This document shows, piece by piece, positions 1 to 10,882 of a stretch of DNA of 64,000 nucleotides. The stretch's first letter is position 1; each line of letters begins with the position of its first letter. The stretch is from Chrysogorgia sp. JL179-B06. Taxonomy: Eukaryota; Cnidaria; Anthozoa; Scleralcyonacea; Chrysogorgiidae. The stretch lies in contig JAYKKM010000250.1 in the NCBI GenBank assembly GCA_035772405.1, positions 2,314,501 through 2,378,500 of the forward strand, in the 5' to 3' direction. The translations under genes were made by a program, and so were the position numbers. Under the pieces are notes generated by a model. The model was not told the DNA's origin, did no database searches, and worked only from the letters and a program-made list of their open reading frames with translations.

Positions 1-606
1 ATCAAGTGGATGCTGCTACATTGAGTAGCACACTTAAGGATGTTCTTATTCGCTGTGGCCTAGAATTGAATAATTGCAGAGGTCAGACATACGATGGTGC
101 GTCCAATATGTCTGGCCTTTTGAGTGGAGTTGCCAGTCGTTTAAAGGAGGAAGAGCCTAGAGCATTCTATGTGCACTGTGTCGCACATTGTCTAAACTTG
201 TGCCTACAAGATTGTACACATGAATGTCCATGCATAAGGGATGCCCTTGCACTGGCAAGGGATATGACTACTCTTATCCGCGCATCACCGAAACGGTTAG
301 CACATTTCAGGAACCAAAAGGAACAGTTAAGCCCAGGCTGCCCAGGAATTAAACCTTTGTGTCCAACCAGATGGACCGTCCGTACCGGTGCAATTGATGC
401 CATTCTCAAGAACTACAGTGCTGTCTGTGAAGTACTACTGAACATAGGAGAAGAAACATACAGTGATGCTTCTCAGAAAGCTGTAGGTATCTCAGCCCTA
501 ATGGAGAGGTTTTCTACATACTTTGATCTTAAACTGGCCTTCTTAGTATTCAGTGCGACTGAGCAGGCTTCTTCAACATTACATTATAAGGATCTTGACT
601 CTTTCG
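1..606 (+). pseudogene. hAT transposase (ZMYM1/DUF4371-like), N-terminal segment
   Basis: The open frame from base 6 encodes the RNase H-like core of a hAT transposase. Seen: a catalytic-region motif CRGQTYDGASNMSG, then YVHCVAHCLNLCLQ with the conserved His/Cys pair, then PTRWTVR, the three landmarks of the ZMYM1-like hAT group. The family cuts and pastes DNA in the nucleus. The frame runs off the window start, so the zinc-finger N-terminus is not visible. The protein stops resembling the family around residue 200, where a piggyBac remnant begins; the rest of the same transposase resumes at 2713 and again at 3840. Two nested insertions make it a pseudogene. Confidence 0.85.
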
Positions 607-798
607 TTACCGGCCCTTTAAATCCGGGTCCTCCAGGACCCGAACTTATAATTAATCATTGCTCGGCGGGAAATCTATGGAAAAACCTCAAAAACGGCTC
701 ATTTTGAAGCTGAGAGATTGGGTTAGCTGTTTAGGAGGCTATGATTGGTCAGTTTATAGAAAAGCAACCAATGGTTGCCTAGTTTCGTGAGGGTTGGG

Positions 799-806
799 TA
801 TAAATA
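799..806 (+). promoter_or_regulatory. Candidate TATA box of the piggyBac-like gene
   Basis: TATAAATA lies 35 bases upstream of the first plausible ATG at 841, which opens the acidic N-terminal exon. Spacing to the ATG is short, so the transcription start would be close to the ATG. Inference only. Confidence 0.35.
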
Positions 807-840
807 CGGATGTTACGCAAGCGAATATTTTTCTTCGCAA

Positions 841-2240
841 TGGCTGACTCGTCATATGAGGGTGAGATACAATGCAGAAGACGTTTTAACTCTTATGGAA
901 ATGGGAAATGAGTTCGACAGTAATAACGAAGGAATTTCAAGTGGAGAAGAGTCCAACATCGACCGGCAGTTGATAGATTTTGCCGAAGAGATGAGGTAAG
1001 TGCGCAAGGTGCCATGCGGCCTTGGCTGAAATACACGTTGTCATGTTTGGAAAGCGATGTAATTTTAGTCGATATTTTCATTTATCATGTTTGAAACATT
1101 GCTTGTCGCATTGAGAAATTGTTGGGAGATTTAATTGAGAACTTCTCTCTGGTAAAAACAAGTTATGTTATGAGAAAGAGCACACAATCTGCAGCCAGCG
1201 CAGAGACGCTTATCAAACGTCCTTGAAATATGACGCTGTTGTTTGCGTATCGAATGGCAGAATAAGAATATTATTTTTACATTTGAAGCCTTGTGTAGTT
1301 ATGTATACCGGGGAAATGTCGTGTATATTATGTAACATAACATCTGGAATACTAAAAGTACTATTTCACGACTGAGAGACGAAAATTATGCTGAATTCGA
1401 TGTTCAGGAGAGACGCTATGCATGTAAATTGTTTGATGCCATTGTTTACGATATGAATTATTTATATTTTACACATGAAAGGCAGCTTGAAAAGACATGA
1501 AGCTATTAGAAATAAGATAAATATACAGTTGTTGCATGTATGAAATTATGAAGTATAACTTGTAATCTTATTTTTCTTTTCGGAGCGACGAAGAATAGTT
1601 TGCTGATGGTGATGCTCGTGGTGATGATGATATTGGTGATGATGATATTGGTGATGATGCCCCTAGAGACGATGCCCCTGATGATGATTCTGCTGACGAT
1701 TCTGGGGATGATGATGAAGATGAAGCCTACGTCCTTGATGTTGGTTGTAATAGTATGGCTGGAGCTCCCCGTGGTACGACCCGTGGGAATGGCCAGTGTA
1801 GGGTACAGGGTACCGCTCGAGTTCTTTATTTGGGTCTAGTCAAGGTCTGTGGGCACAGGCAATCTTGTCTAGGAATAGGTTTAGTGCTTTTGTGGCCTTT
1901 TTGCATGTTGTACACCCTAATACTGAGACCCCAGGCCCAGGGGATAAGTTGCAGAAAGTGAATTCGTTCATCACCTATTTCAAAAAAGGTGCCTTAGTTT
2001 GTACCAGCCAAAACAGAACATTGCTATTGATGAATTAATGGTTAAATCTAGACCTACAGTATGTCTGGCATTTGGCAGTATATCAGGGATAAGCTGACTA
2101 AGTTGGATGTAAAACTTTGGGTTTTGGCCAATAGCAGCAATGGATATACCGTTGACTTCAACGTGTATATCGGGAGAAGTGCTGGAATATTGGTATAAAG
2201 TGAAAATGGTTTGGGGTATGATGTTGTAATGAAACTAATG
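841..2240 (+). pseudogene. piggyBac-type transposase, degenerate
   Basis: A first exon from ATG 841 to a GTAAGT donor at 996 carries the piggyBac-like N-terminal pattern (a basic start, then VLTLMEMGNEFD and an acidic Ser/Glu stretch); it needs a frame change shortly after the ATG. Sequence 996-1598 behaves as an intron. From 1599 comes an Asp-rich stretch, and near 2000-2180 split-frame pieces of the DDE domain are legible: YQPKQNIAIDELMV, QYIRDKLTKLDVKLWVLA and NGYTVDFNVYIGRS, all typical piggyBac landmarks around the second catalytic Asp. Several frameshifts, stops and internal deletions show it is inactive. The family excises and inserts at TTAA. Confidence 0.7.
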
Positions 2241-2712
2241 ACACCTTATATACATAGAATTATGTGTCTATGATATATTATACCATTATTTTCCTGCAAA
2301 CATTTCATTACAAGTCACATTTATGTTTTCTATCATTTTGCTACATTTTGACGTTACCAAGAAGGGTTATTCAAACAGCCGTAACTTTTTTCTTTTTATT
2401 CATTTTCTGCCATACTTGCTGGGCATGTTGCTAATATAACAATGTAACTTTTTACTTATAAATATTTATTTATACATAACATCATGTGGAACACAGATGA
2501 GTTTTTGTCTAAATTTCAAAGTCGCATATTGATAATTTATGCTAGATTATGCTAATTTATTTCAAAATGTAGTATTGTTTTGTGAAACTAAAATAAAATT
2601 TTGAAAGCTTATTCAATACTCTTTCAAAAGAGGTATAGCTTGTCCCATTGTTGCGAATATTGATTAAGATACAAGCCGATGATGAGGTGCACCCAATTTA
2701 GGCCGTTTTTCA

Positions 2713-3055
2713 GCCGGTAGTGAAAGAGTTTGCACAAGAAGCATCAATGACCATATATGCAGCAAAAAACTTTTTGTCCAGGCAACGAACTGATTCTGCT
2801 TTTCAAACATTTTACCAATCTGTTGTGAAGGAAGCAAGTGATTACAACAAGATCCAGTTCTTCCTAGACAAAAACGAATCCCTAGAAGGGTGGATGATGG
2901 TACACCAAGCTACACGTACTCTTCGCCAGGCGAATACTATCGTCAGCAGTACTATCAAGTTTTGGATTTGCTGACTCAAGAAATGGACAGACGATTTGAC
3001 CAACCAACATTCCTTCTTCTTCAAGAAATGGAAAGGCTCTTGGTTGATTCTAGCC
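2713..3055 (+). pseudogene. hAT transposase (ZMYM1-like), middle segment
   Basis: Continuation of the transposase that begins at base 1. Seen: VVKEFAQEAS followed by SRQRTDSAFQTFYQSVV in one frame, then a one-base frame change to YSSPGEYYRQQYYQVLDL and RFDQPTFLLLQEMERLL. These helical segments sit between the RNase H core and the C-terminal dimerisation region in ZMYM1-like hATs. The frame is cut at about 3055 by an inverted-repeat element, and the missing C-terminus follows at 3840. Confidence 0.8.
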
Positions 3056-3840
3056 TGCGTGGCAGGCGTTACGTTTGGGGGAGCGGGCGGAAAATGGGAA
3101 GGCGAAAGTAACGCCTGCCAAAATCCTATTCATAAAAGCGTACAAACTCCACCAAAAGTATCGGCTAAATTCCCATTGGTTCGTTCGAGTCTTATGTAAA
3201 TCATTCGCGTCTTATGTAAATCATTCGCGTCTTATGTAAATAAACTGTCAAACTTGCCCGATACATCAAAGGAATGAGGTAGCGTTGGATTTTCCCTATG
3301 AAATTAATCTTAAGCCCGAACAGCGTGACTTACTTATAAATGGTCGTGATGTCGTGCTATTTTGCCTACCGCATTTGGAAAAGTTTGATATTCCACATGT
3401 TAGCGTTTGTGATCAGGCAGTCAAAGTTAACCCTTCACAAGACGAATAACGACAGACCAACTTCGTCTAGTTGTCTTGCCATTTGTCTGCTTGAGAGACT
3501 AGATAGTCGATAGTCTCTTGGAGCAGCGGCACTTTTAGGTCCTTCGCGATCGAGATCTCACAATTTGTTTCGAAGTTATGTTTAATATCACTTTATATTG
3601 CGCAACAAAAGACCTCTCCTATTTGCAATGCAATGTTTATTTATTTAGTGAAGCTTAATTAGTACACATATTTTTATTGGTTGTTTTGCGAACTGCTAAG
3701 TAAACAATGTCAATCATGCCAATGAGGTTTGTACGTTTTTATGAATAGGATTTTGGCAGGCGTTACTTTCGCCTCTCCATTTTCCGCCGCGCCCCCAATT
3801 CCGCCGCCCCCCCCCCAAACGTAACGCCTGCCACGCAGGG
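3055..3840. mobile_element. Inverted-repeat DNA element nested in the hAT gene
   Basis: The left end (3055-3155) and right end (3725-3839) are imperfect inverted copies about 100 bases long. Both begin CCTGCGTGGCAGGCGTTACG reading inward, and both carry a second GGCAGGCGTTACTTTCGCC-type block followed by a CCTATTCATAAAA-type block. The element interrupts the hAT frame between its RFDQPTF and dimerisation segments. No clear target duplication could be seen, so its superfamily is unresolved. Inside are three direct copies of TCTTATGTAAATCATTCGCG-like sequence (about 3190-3242). Confidence 0.7.
3275..3445 (+). pseudogene. RecQ-like helicase N-terminal remnant (weak)
   Basis: Inside the inverted-repeat element, one frame reads INLKPEQRDLLINGRDVV, and a frame change later reads KSLIFH. 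This resembles the Q-motif plus Walker A region of RecQ-type helicases (LKPEQ...GKDV...LPT.FGKS). It covers under 60 residues and is frame-broken. RecQ-like genes are known hitchhikers in some animal DNA transposons. Weak assignment; it could be chance similarity. Confidence 0.3.
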
Positions 3841-4247
3841 ATTTGTGTCAATCCATCATCTGCTTTCGAAGAACTGTATGCTAGTTACTTGAACATGGAC
3901 AAGCTGATGCTTCAGCTTGCTATGCTAGTCGCCACTGCCAACAAGGACTGCCAAATGGGAATCAAACGTGTGACCACAATTCGAACTGTTTGTGAATTAT
4001 TTAACACGTGCCAATTTCCGAAGATAATGTTAGCAGAAGTCGATCATTTACTTCGCATCTATCTCACTGTACCCCTCACTTCAGCTACCGCAGAAAGATC
4101 TTTTTCAACGCTCCGCAGATTGAAATCCTACCTAAGATCTACTATGACTCAGATAAGGAGAATGTTGATGACCTGAATCTTCGTCAAATTGCAGAGGATT
4201 TTGCATCCAGAAACAGTACAAGAGTTCAGTTTTTTGGCAAATTTTAA
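3840..4247 (+). pseudogene. hAT transposase (ZMYM1-like), C-terminal dimerisation segment
   Basis: The frame from about 3850 resumes the interrupted transposase (SSAFEELYASYLNMDKLMLQ) and reaches the hAT C-terminal signature PLTSATAERSFSTLRRLKSY, the dimerisation motif shared by all hAT transposases. A one-base frame change then gives NVDDLNLRQIAEDFA and a natural end VQFFGKF plus stop at 4247. The three segments (1-606, 2713-3055, 3840-4247) together make one old transposase copy oriented left to right. Confidence 0.85.
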
Positions 4248-4249
4248 CT

Positions 4250-5130
4250 GTTCATTTGAAGATTTGTATATTATACAGCATGTGCACTTTATAATACAAT
4301 TGTAACAACTATATCAGTCTGTATGCACTCTGTGGTTGTATTGCGTTGCAGTGGTTGATTACCTGAGGTCTAAAAATTCTTCTGGGATTTGCTGTTTACT
4401 TTGAACCCTACCCCAGGTTCTCAAACACCTGATAATTTTTGAGCTGTGCTTGCTGCAAAATTAGCTATAAAAGCCTTCGCTCAGAATGCGGAAAATCGCG
4501 TTTCAGAGGTTCTAGATTTCAAAATTTTCAGGGGGAGCACGCCCCCTAATCCTAGGGATGTGCTCAGAAAATTTTGGGTGTCTGGTAATTTTTACCACGC
4601 CCACTAGATATTATTATATCTAGTGGGCGTATCAAAAGTGCGAGAAACCTGTAGACTAGAGTATAGGGTGTGCGTCCAGAGCCATGTAGTTCCCCCCCAA
4701 AAAAATTGAAATCTATAATCTCTGAAATGCCATTTTTTGTTTTTTGTAACAAAAAATAAATTGATTGAGATTCTGAAGACAAGTTCATAAATTAAATTAA
4801 ATTGTTAGTGAATTAGAACTGAATAACAATTATAAATAAATGAATGTAACCAATATAAATAATCAAGGTTTATTTACCAAATATAAATGATTTACAACCA
4901 ACAAGCAAATAGACTTGTACATTAACAAGTTAAGTACTATATCCAATCAGTTATCACATATTTGGAATGGATGGAGCTCAGCAAGAAAACCCCAAAGAGC
5001 TTGTAGATAATAAGTACAGGCCAGTATAACTATTCTATTTTCTAATCTATTATATATTATACCTAGGGCTTTTCCACCAAGAGTAGAGTACTACTACTAG
5101 ACTGCTAAGTCTTAAGAGACAAGAAGAGAA
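4250..5130. other. Non-coding flank: hAT 3' region, perfect palindrome, AT-rich spacer
   Basis: Bases 4250-4560 look like the 3' untranslated part of the first hAT. A perfect 34-bp palindrome lies at 4597-4630, centred on TATTATTA with arms ACGCCCACTAGATA. The remainder to 5130 is AT-rich and belongs either to the second hAT's 3' end or to anonymous spacer. No coding signal beyond antisense frames. Confidence 0.5.
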
Positions 5131-5138
5131 ATGTTCGA

Positions 5139-7350
5139 TTAGTCTAATTTCAATCTCCGATTTTTTTTGTTGGCCCACATCTTAACTGCCTTGTCAAATG
5201 GGAACTCTCCTACGCTTGGCTCCTCGATGACTAACCGCATGAGTCCATCTAAGGTCGGTTGGCTCATTCTATTGCGAAGATATGTTTTAATTATCTTCAT
5301 TTGGGAGAAATCGCTTTCACAATCTGCAGTATGAGGTGGAAGGACTGTATAACATGCAGCCAAGGACGTGATGATTGGGAACACCCCGCGTAAACCCGCA
5401 TCGGAACAAAGCTTTTCAAGGATTTCTGTTGCTGTTTTGCCATTTACCATCTTCAGGTGATCATCAAAGTATTATTTGAAATCGGCCCACTCCACAAGAG
5501 CATCTTTTACTGGGTATCCCCAAATCTTTCAATTAACACTTTCACATGATCGTCTCCATAGTTCGTATCATCATCTTCTAATCCTTCGCCAATTATTAGC
5601 ATCTCCGGTTCGAATATGCTGAATGCTTCAAACACACCACTGTCAACAAATCGGTCGTTAATATTCGCAACTAATTTATCCAGGAATGGGCCCTTTACAT
5701 CTTTTACGAACCGGGCTTTTGATTCCACTCTGCTTGAGCTATCCTGCCTCATACCTCTCTATTTATTTCAATACCGGATTCTTCCAGGTTTTTGATGAAT
5801 TCATCCAGAGCTTTCAAATTATCTCCATCAACTAACTTCAACTTCTCTAGCAACTTCTCTAGCTGTGAGACAATTGATTTCCGTAATCGGGTTGCTCTAG
5901 AAAAATCTAAGCTCGTCAGCTGGAACACTTTTGATAGTATATTGACTTTTGGAAGAACATCTGACAGCAAAAGGATGGTACAGACAAACTGGTAATTAGA
6001 CAGGAACTGGTATAGTCCTGTTGCAGCTGCGTTACCCCTTTCCTCTGCCTCTCTGCCAAGACTAGTAATCACACTTGGAAGTATATCCTTCAAACGAAGC
6101 ACTGCATTCTCCAAACTGAGCCATCTCGTAGATGAGGGCTGGATTACTTTCCTTTCAGGACATTCAAGAAGTTTTTGTACTGCAAGTAGGCCAGCTGACC
6201 TGACAGCACTGTTGTCGTAAAAGTCATAGAGTTGTCTCACTATGTCCTTGAACTTTGTTAAATAAGATCCATCACCTGCTTGTTGGGAAGAATTGAGTTT
6301 ATGTGCTGCACAGTGGCAACTGACAGCTTCACACGGAAGTGCTTCATCATGGTCACGCTGTGCTTCTAACTGTTTCGTTTGAATGCGTTTTACAGCCCCG
6401 TTTATTCGGCCAGTCATCGTCGATGCACCGTCAGTCCCAATTCCCCTCAAACGGGAGTACGAAAGTTCGTGATCTTCTATGAATTGAATAACATGATCGG
6501 AAACGGTTTTGGCATCTAATGTGATTCTACCAGTGAGGCAATCAATAATTTTCAGAAATTTAACTTTAATATCTCCACTGGAGTCAATGTAACGTGCCCA
6601 TAGGGTCATTTGTTCACGCATGGAGCAATCTGTCGTTTCATGAAACATCAAAGAGTAGTGGTCACTTAATTTAAGTTCTTCCAATATTTCATTCTCAATC
6701 ACATCCGACATACATGACAGCATTTCCTGTATAGACTTGCGACTGGTGTAATGTGCGTTACGACCAACGTAAATCTTTCAGATTTGTGCCCAGATACCCG
6801 ACAAAATCTAACAATGGTTCAAAATTTGTTGTGTGCGCCATTCGTTGCTTACACAAAAAATACAAACAAGCAAACGTTTGGTTATGTCACTGCACGATAT
6901 TGACATTGCGACGGGAATTTTTACTTGTGTCATCGATTCTGCTTTCATCTTCACGGCATCTAAATGCGCCTGGCACCTTTCGTGATCACGAATGCTTTCA
7001 TGTCTCAATCGTTGGCATGGTGTCTTATTCTATGTGTCTCTATCGCATGGTAACTCTTGGCAGAAATCACGAAGCATGCCAAGCCCCTCAGTGTATTTCA
7101 GCCAAATCCGTCCAGTCTTCCATGTTTGTTTGAAAATAACAGCGTGTTTTGCCTTTTTGGCTTGTAGTTTCGCTGTGTTTACGCTGACAGGCACAGGTCG
7201 TTTTACTGCCGTGAATACGGATTCAGTAGCATCACTCTCTTCGTTGGGAGTCTCTTCTAGTTCTAGAGTGGAACTTCTCTCGTCTTGTTCGACGGTTTCG
7301 TCACGGTCAGTGGCCTTGGGTAGTCGCCGAAAATAGTTCAGTAGCGACAT
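5139..7350 (-). pseudogene. hAT transposase (KIAA1586/ZNF862-like, DUF4371), nearly complete
   Basis: Read from 7350 down to 5139. The N-terminus starts MSLLNYFRRLPK, typical of this group, followed by a TTF/BED-like zinc-finger region split by a frameshift near 7010 (WLKYTEGLGMLRDFC, then HESIRDHERCQAH). The 324-residue core (6723-5749) holds ETTDCSMREQMTLW, GTDGASTMTG, CHCAAHKLN and PSSTRWLSLENAV, the RNase H-like catalytic landmarks. The C-terminus (5450-5139) has PPHTADCESDFSQMKIIKTY, the hAT dimerisation motif. At least three stops or frameshifts separate the open pieces (near 5505, 5750, 7010), so this copy is dead but younger than the one at 1-4247. Terminal inverted repeats were not resolved. 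Confidence 0.85.
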
Positions 7351-7506
7351 TGTTCATTGTTTATGAAAAGTGAATATATTTATTTTAAAATACGCATGCA
7401 CACATGTGCTTATTGACATACGATATTTAATAAATACGCATGCTTATTGACATGTGAGTCGTGATATTATACTATGTGGTGCTGGAAGACTTGCCGGGCG
7501 GGATTC

Positions 7507-8655
7507 TCAAAATTTATTTAATGCTGGGCGGCAATTTGGACTCGCCGCCCGGCGTGGGCACATCCAGCCAAACTGGGTCAACTCGGCGATGGGCTCTCCA
7601 GGACGTCCCACCTTGGGTTCTGTTGCTGTCTTGATTCTCGCGTAATCTCCAGCTCCTAAAATAAGGTGTACGGGTAGTCGCTGCTTCTCGTCGTTGTCTT
7701 CCATGGTTATCCCTTGAAGGTGGGCGTGGTTTGCGATGGTTTCCTTGTACCTTGGGTTATTCAAAAAAAGTTCCTTCCTTTCAACTCTGGTATCTGGTTT
7801 CCAAACTAAATTTCTCACTGGCGTTGCTTATCTTCAGGTGGTAGATTTCAATCATCTTCGTTGACGTACCAAACATCTCAACTCGACGCATTTCCCTTTG
7901 CCATGGGCAGGCTTGCACACAATCAAGAGCAGATGAGGCGTAGGAACTCCCTGCACCTGTGTCGATCAACGCTCGACACTTAACACCATTGATCTTCACC
8001 ACGACAACTGGGTATATGACGGCTCCTTTGCTTAGACCGACGTATGATGTCGTAATGACTACGACATTCCGACGCGCGGTGTTCGGTTCCAGTGCAGTTG
8101 AAGCATAATCGGTTTTCACTCAAGTACTTTTTCTGCTCCACCGACGTCACCACTTTCGTACAGTTGACATATGTGTGATGATCTTCATCGCAATAGACAC
8201 ATTTCCTTGGTTTCACGTCGCGCTGTCGTGCTTAATAGTTTTTCGACCGCGGTAGGCGCGGACCGCGCGGCGGCAAATTTTCTGGACTCTTTTCGCATGG
8301 TTTTACAGGATTTCGCTCCGTCTATTTCCTCAGTTCGTCTACGAGTTTAACGAAATACCATTCTCGCCATGCTTCGTCGTTTCGAACTAGATCTCCCCGC
8401 ACTCCTTCCAGTTTGTCGATGGTCATATGCACATAACCGTTGACTTCGCGTAGTTTTCCCAAGGTTTCCAATGATTGCACGTTATACAAAAGTTTCTCGT
8501 AGAACTCGTATCTTGGTGGGACTAGGTCCGTGAGCGGCAGGTAAACTCATGTTCTGTACGTGTGCGTTAATCATTTCGCTTTTATTGCCATACTTAGTCT
8601 TCAGAATGGTTTTCGCTCGCTCGTACCCTTCTGGGAAGCAAAGACTGATGTGATA
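7507..8655 (-). pseudogene. BEL/Pao gag-pol fragment (element 1, inverted half)
   Basis: Read from 8655 down. First comes a DUF1759-like gag stretch (GYERAKTILKTKYGNKSEM, near 8650-8560), then decayed sequence, then zinc knuckles CVYCDEDHH and LCFNCTGTEHRASEC (8216-7980). Next is a retropepsin-like protease (DUF1758) with VVVVKINGVKCRALIDTGAG, holding the catalytic DTGAG. A further region (7818-7507) matches the sequence after the protease in the BEL element at 51079. Stops and frameshifts break it. It is the downstream half of a gag-pol, in opposite orientation to the LTR and gag N-terminus that start at 8660. Confidence 0.8.
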
Positions 8656-8659
8656 CAGC

Positions 8660-8804
8660 TGTCACATCAGGATTTAATGATAATAGTGATTACGTGTTGT
8701 TACGTAAGGAGAGAGAGCGAGACAGTGAAGTAAGTACTCAAATAAATTATATAAAATATCGTGACTGTGTTGGCTAGGCAGCCTCTAACGGCATTCCCAA
8801 CACA
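8660..8804 (+). repeat. BEL/Pao 5' LTR (element 1)
   Basis: The stretch begins TGTCACATCAGG and ends CCCAACACA, has no coding potential, and is followed two bases later by the primer-binding site shared with the BEL element at 51052. The 5' TG tip abuts inverted gag sequence with a short palindrome (CTGATGTGATACA, GC, TGTCACATCAG) at the joint. No 3' LTR copy was found. Confidence 0.6.
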
Positions 8805-8806
8805 AG

Positions 8807-8822
8807 TGGCACCTCCGACGGG
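8807..8822 (+). other. Retrotransposon primer-binding site
   Basis: TGGCACCTCCGACGGG starts with TGG, complementary to a tRNA CCA end, and sits just downstream of the LTR. The same 16 bases occur at 51052-51067 in the second BEL element, which supports the identification. The primer tRNA was not determined. Confidence 0.7.
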
Positions 8823-8879
8823 ATTCGTGAGAAAAATGGATGATCTTTTATCCTAGATAAACGCAAAACTGCAGTTACT

Positions 8880-9470
8880 GCGATGCAAGAGAATACTCAG
8901 AAGGTGACTGACAAAAAGAACATCGCGAAGATTGAAAGGCACGCACAAACTATCACTAAAACGGTAGAGGAAACATACCAACTCAAAGTAAAGATACAAG
9001 AGCAGAAAATATTTAAGGGAGAGAAAGATGAGGACGTCCAAACGTGGACCGCACACCGTAGAGTAACAACTAGATGTTTATGAAGACGAGGTCATGAAAC
9101 TTGAGAAACTGGCAACGAACTATCACAAGACAAGAACACTGAAGCGAAACAACGTGAACAAGAACAAGCAGCTCGGGCCAGGCAAGACAATTGGCGTTCG
9201 ACACAACGAAATTCGAACTGAAGTTAAAATAAACGTGAAAGGCCCAAGAAGAAACACGAGACTCGAATATAAAACTACCAAAGTTAATGGATAACCAAAT
9301 TCAATGGCACTCACACCGACTCGACTGGCTGCGCTTTTGGAACCAGTTCGATGCCGAGATCGACGCTGCTGATGTTCTGCCTCTAACCAAATTTTGCTAC
9401 TTGAAAGAGTTGGTCGATCCGAAAATCCGCGCGTTAATAGATGGTTTACCCTTCTCGTCACTTAACTAAT
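8880..9470 (+). pseudogene. BEL/Pao gag N-terminus (element 1)
   Basis: A charged, coiled-coil-like Lys/Glu-rich leader (about 8883-9290, frame-broken) is followed by LDWLRFWNQFDAEIDAADVL and YLKELVDPKIRALIDGLPF (9287-9465). This aligns with the DUF1759 start in the second BEL element (DWPRFWGQFEETIDKTGI and YLRELLSSKVKKTVEALPF). The frame ends at 9469. The residues that should follow are found instead on the opposite strand at 8655, so the element is rearranged. Confidence 0.75.
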
Positions 9471-9726
9471 CCTAACCTAAATTTAGTGAATATCCCACAA
9501 TATATCCATGTATACAAGTTGTCTTACATCAACAAGGCAATCTTGTCTCCGTCGATGAATCTTCGCTAAAATCGCTTTTAGACAACTCTTTACTCTTGGT
9601 TCAACTTAAAAACAGCCTTCGAGGAACTCTCGAAATTAGCGTCACATGATGAAATCCTAATATTTCATACCCCAAAGCGACATTTTTACGTCACTTTGCG
9701 CTTGCTCTGATGCAAAATAGACTTAT
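9471..9726. other. Short spacer, possibly decayed BEL sequence
   Basis: Frames carry hints of coding sequence but nothing recognisable. It lies between the gag remnant and the target duplication of the hAT element. Confidence 0.3.
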
Positions 9727-10882
9727 GATTGACTCAGGGATTATTTTAACGTGCAGTGATAACCAATTTGTGCAGTGATAAATGAGAATTGTGCAGTGAT
9801 AAACACAATTTTGTGCAGTGATAAATTTTTCTTTAATATTTAAGAATTGGTGTTATTCGTGAAAGGATTGCATCAGAAATTATGTTCAAAGGCACAGTAC
9901 ATACTACATTCCAACATATACTATTTAATATCAAAATTTAAATTGGCAAATACACAAATAAGACGTAATATTTAAAGGCCGAGAAAGAGGACTAGACCGG
10001 GTTTTCAAGTACGAGGATTTGTTGCAGTCCGAGGCGAAGCCGAGGACTGGAACAAATCCGAGTACTTGAAAACCCGGTCTAGTCCGATTTCGAGGCCTTT
10101 GAATGACTTCTCAAAGTCAAAACAGGCGTGTTAAAATGCATTGAAATTCACTTGTTTTTCATGCTCGATTAGTTCTTGACGTCATATTCGCAGCACCTGA
10201 CTGGAAATACTATTTCTTGTCCTTGGACTGGAAAAAATATTTCTAGTCCTCTGCCCAGTACTTTACTGGCATTTCTAGTGTCATCACGTGGTTCAATTTA
10301 GAAGATCTGATTGAATAATTTGCTCATGAATTATTAATGAGTTTGAGATGATTAGTTAAAGGACCCTGGCCCACTATCTTCTGATAACGTTAAGAGTACC
10401 GTAAACTAACAGCCTTATGCCCTTACAGTTACAGACCAGAAGCTAATTAAAACTAGTTTCTATACCATTTCTGGCATTTCAACTTTCAAGATATACATGA
10501 GTATAGCTGCTATAGCAGGCCCTACCGCCATAATAAACAAAACGCTAGTGTTCTCAACGGTGCTAACCAGCCAACCCCACATAACATACTTGATGCTTCT
10601 CTCAGGTCGATGCGTCTGTGCCCGTGTGTAGTAGTTCGACCATTGTTATTTTGAAAATGCGAATGTATGCTGTGTGAAAGGGATTAACTCATTAAAAATT
10701 GGGAACAGGAGGGCCGCTTATGTATACTCATGACAGTATGACTAGTTGATTACTGACGAGCTACCGTCCCGAGCTACTCAGTGCTCCATCGCTGCTTAAC
10801 GTGTCACTGAAGTTAGATTTTATGCCTTTTTCAGCTCTTTGTGCAGTGATAAAAATTCCTTAAAATAACCCCTGGATTGACT
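9727..10882. mobile_element. Non-autonomous hAT element with perfect 8-bp target duplication
   Basis: The element runs 9735-10874. Its ends are CAGGGATTATTTTAA and the inverse of CAGGGGTTATTTTAA (14 of 15 match), and it is flanked on both sides by GATTGACT (9727-9734 and 10875-10882). An 8-bp duplication plus CAGGG-type ends is the hAT signature. Subterminal copies of GTGCAGTGATAA occur four times near the left end and once near the right end, plausible transposase-binding sites. There is no transposase gene inside. A separate foldback repeat is nested at 9974-10100. Confidence 0.9.
9974..10100. repeat. Foldback (hairpin) repeat nested in the hAT element
   Basis: The 127-bp stretch is an almost complete inverted repeat from AAAGGCC to GGCCTTT. 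Each arm contains GACTAGACCGGGTTTTCAAG followed by TAC, then a GGATTTGTT-type block and AGTCC. It would form a long hairpin in single strand. It looks like a foldback MITE inserted in, or carried by, the hAT element. Confidence 0.8.

Larger units (their letters stand above)
607..2710 (+). mobile_element. Decayed piggyBac-like element inside the hAT gene
   Basis: Everything between the two halves of the hAT reading frame (about 607-2712) is foreign. It contains a TATA box, a short acidic first exon with a GT donor, an acidic Asp-rich second exon and piggyBac DDE-domain fragments. A TTAA, the piggyBac target, is present at 618-621 near the left edge, but I could not find a matching TTAA-bounded right terminus, so the exact ends are approximate. 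The right 450 bases (2270-2710) are AT-rich and show no coding signal. Confidence 0.65.
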
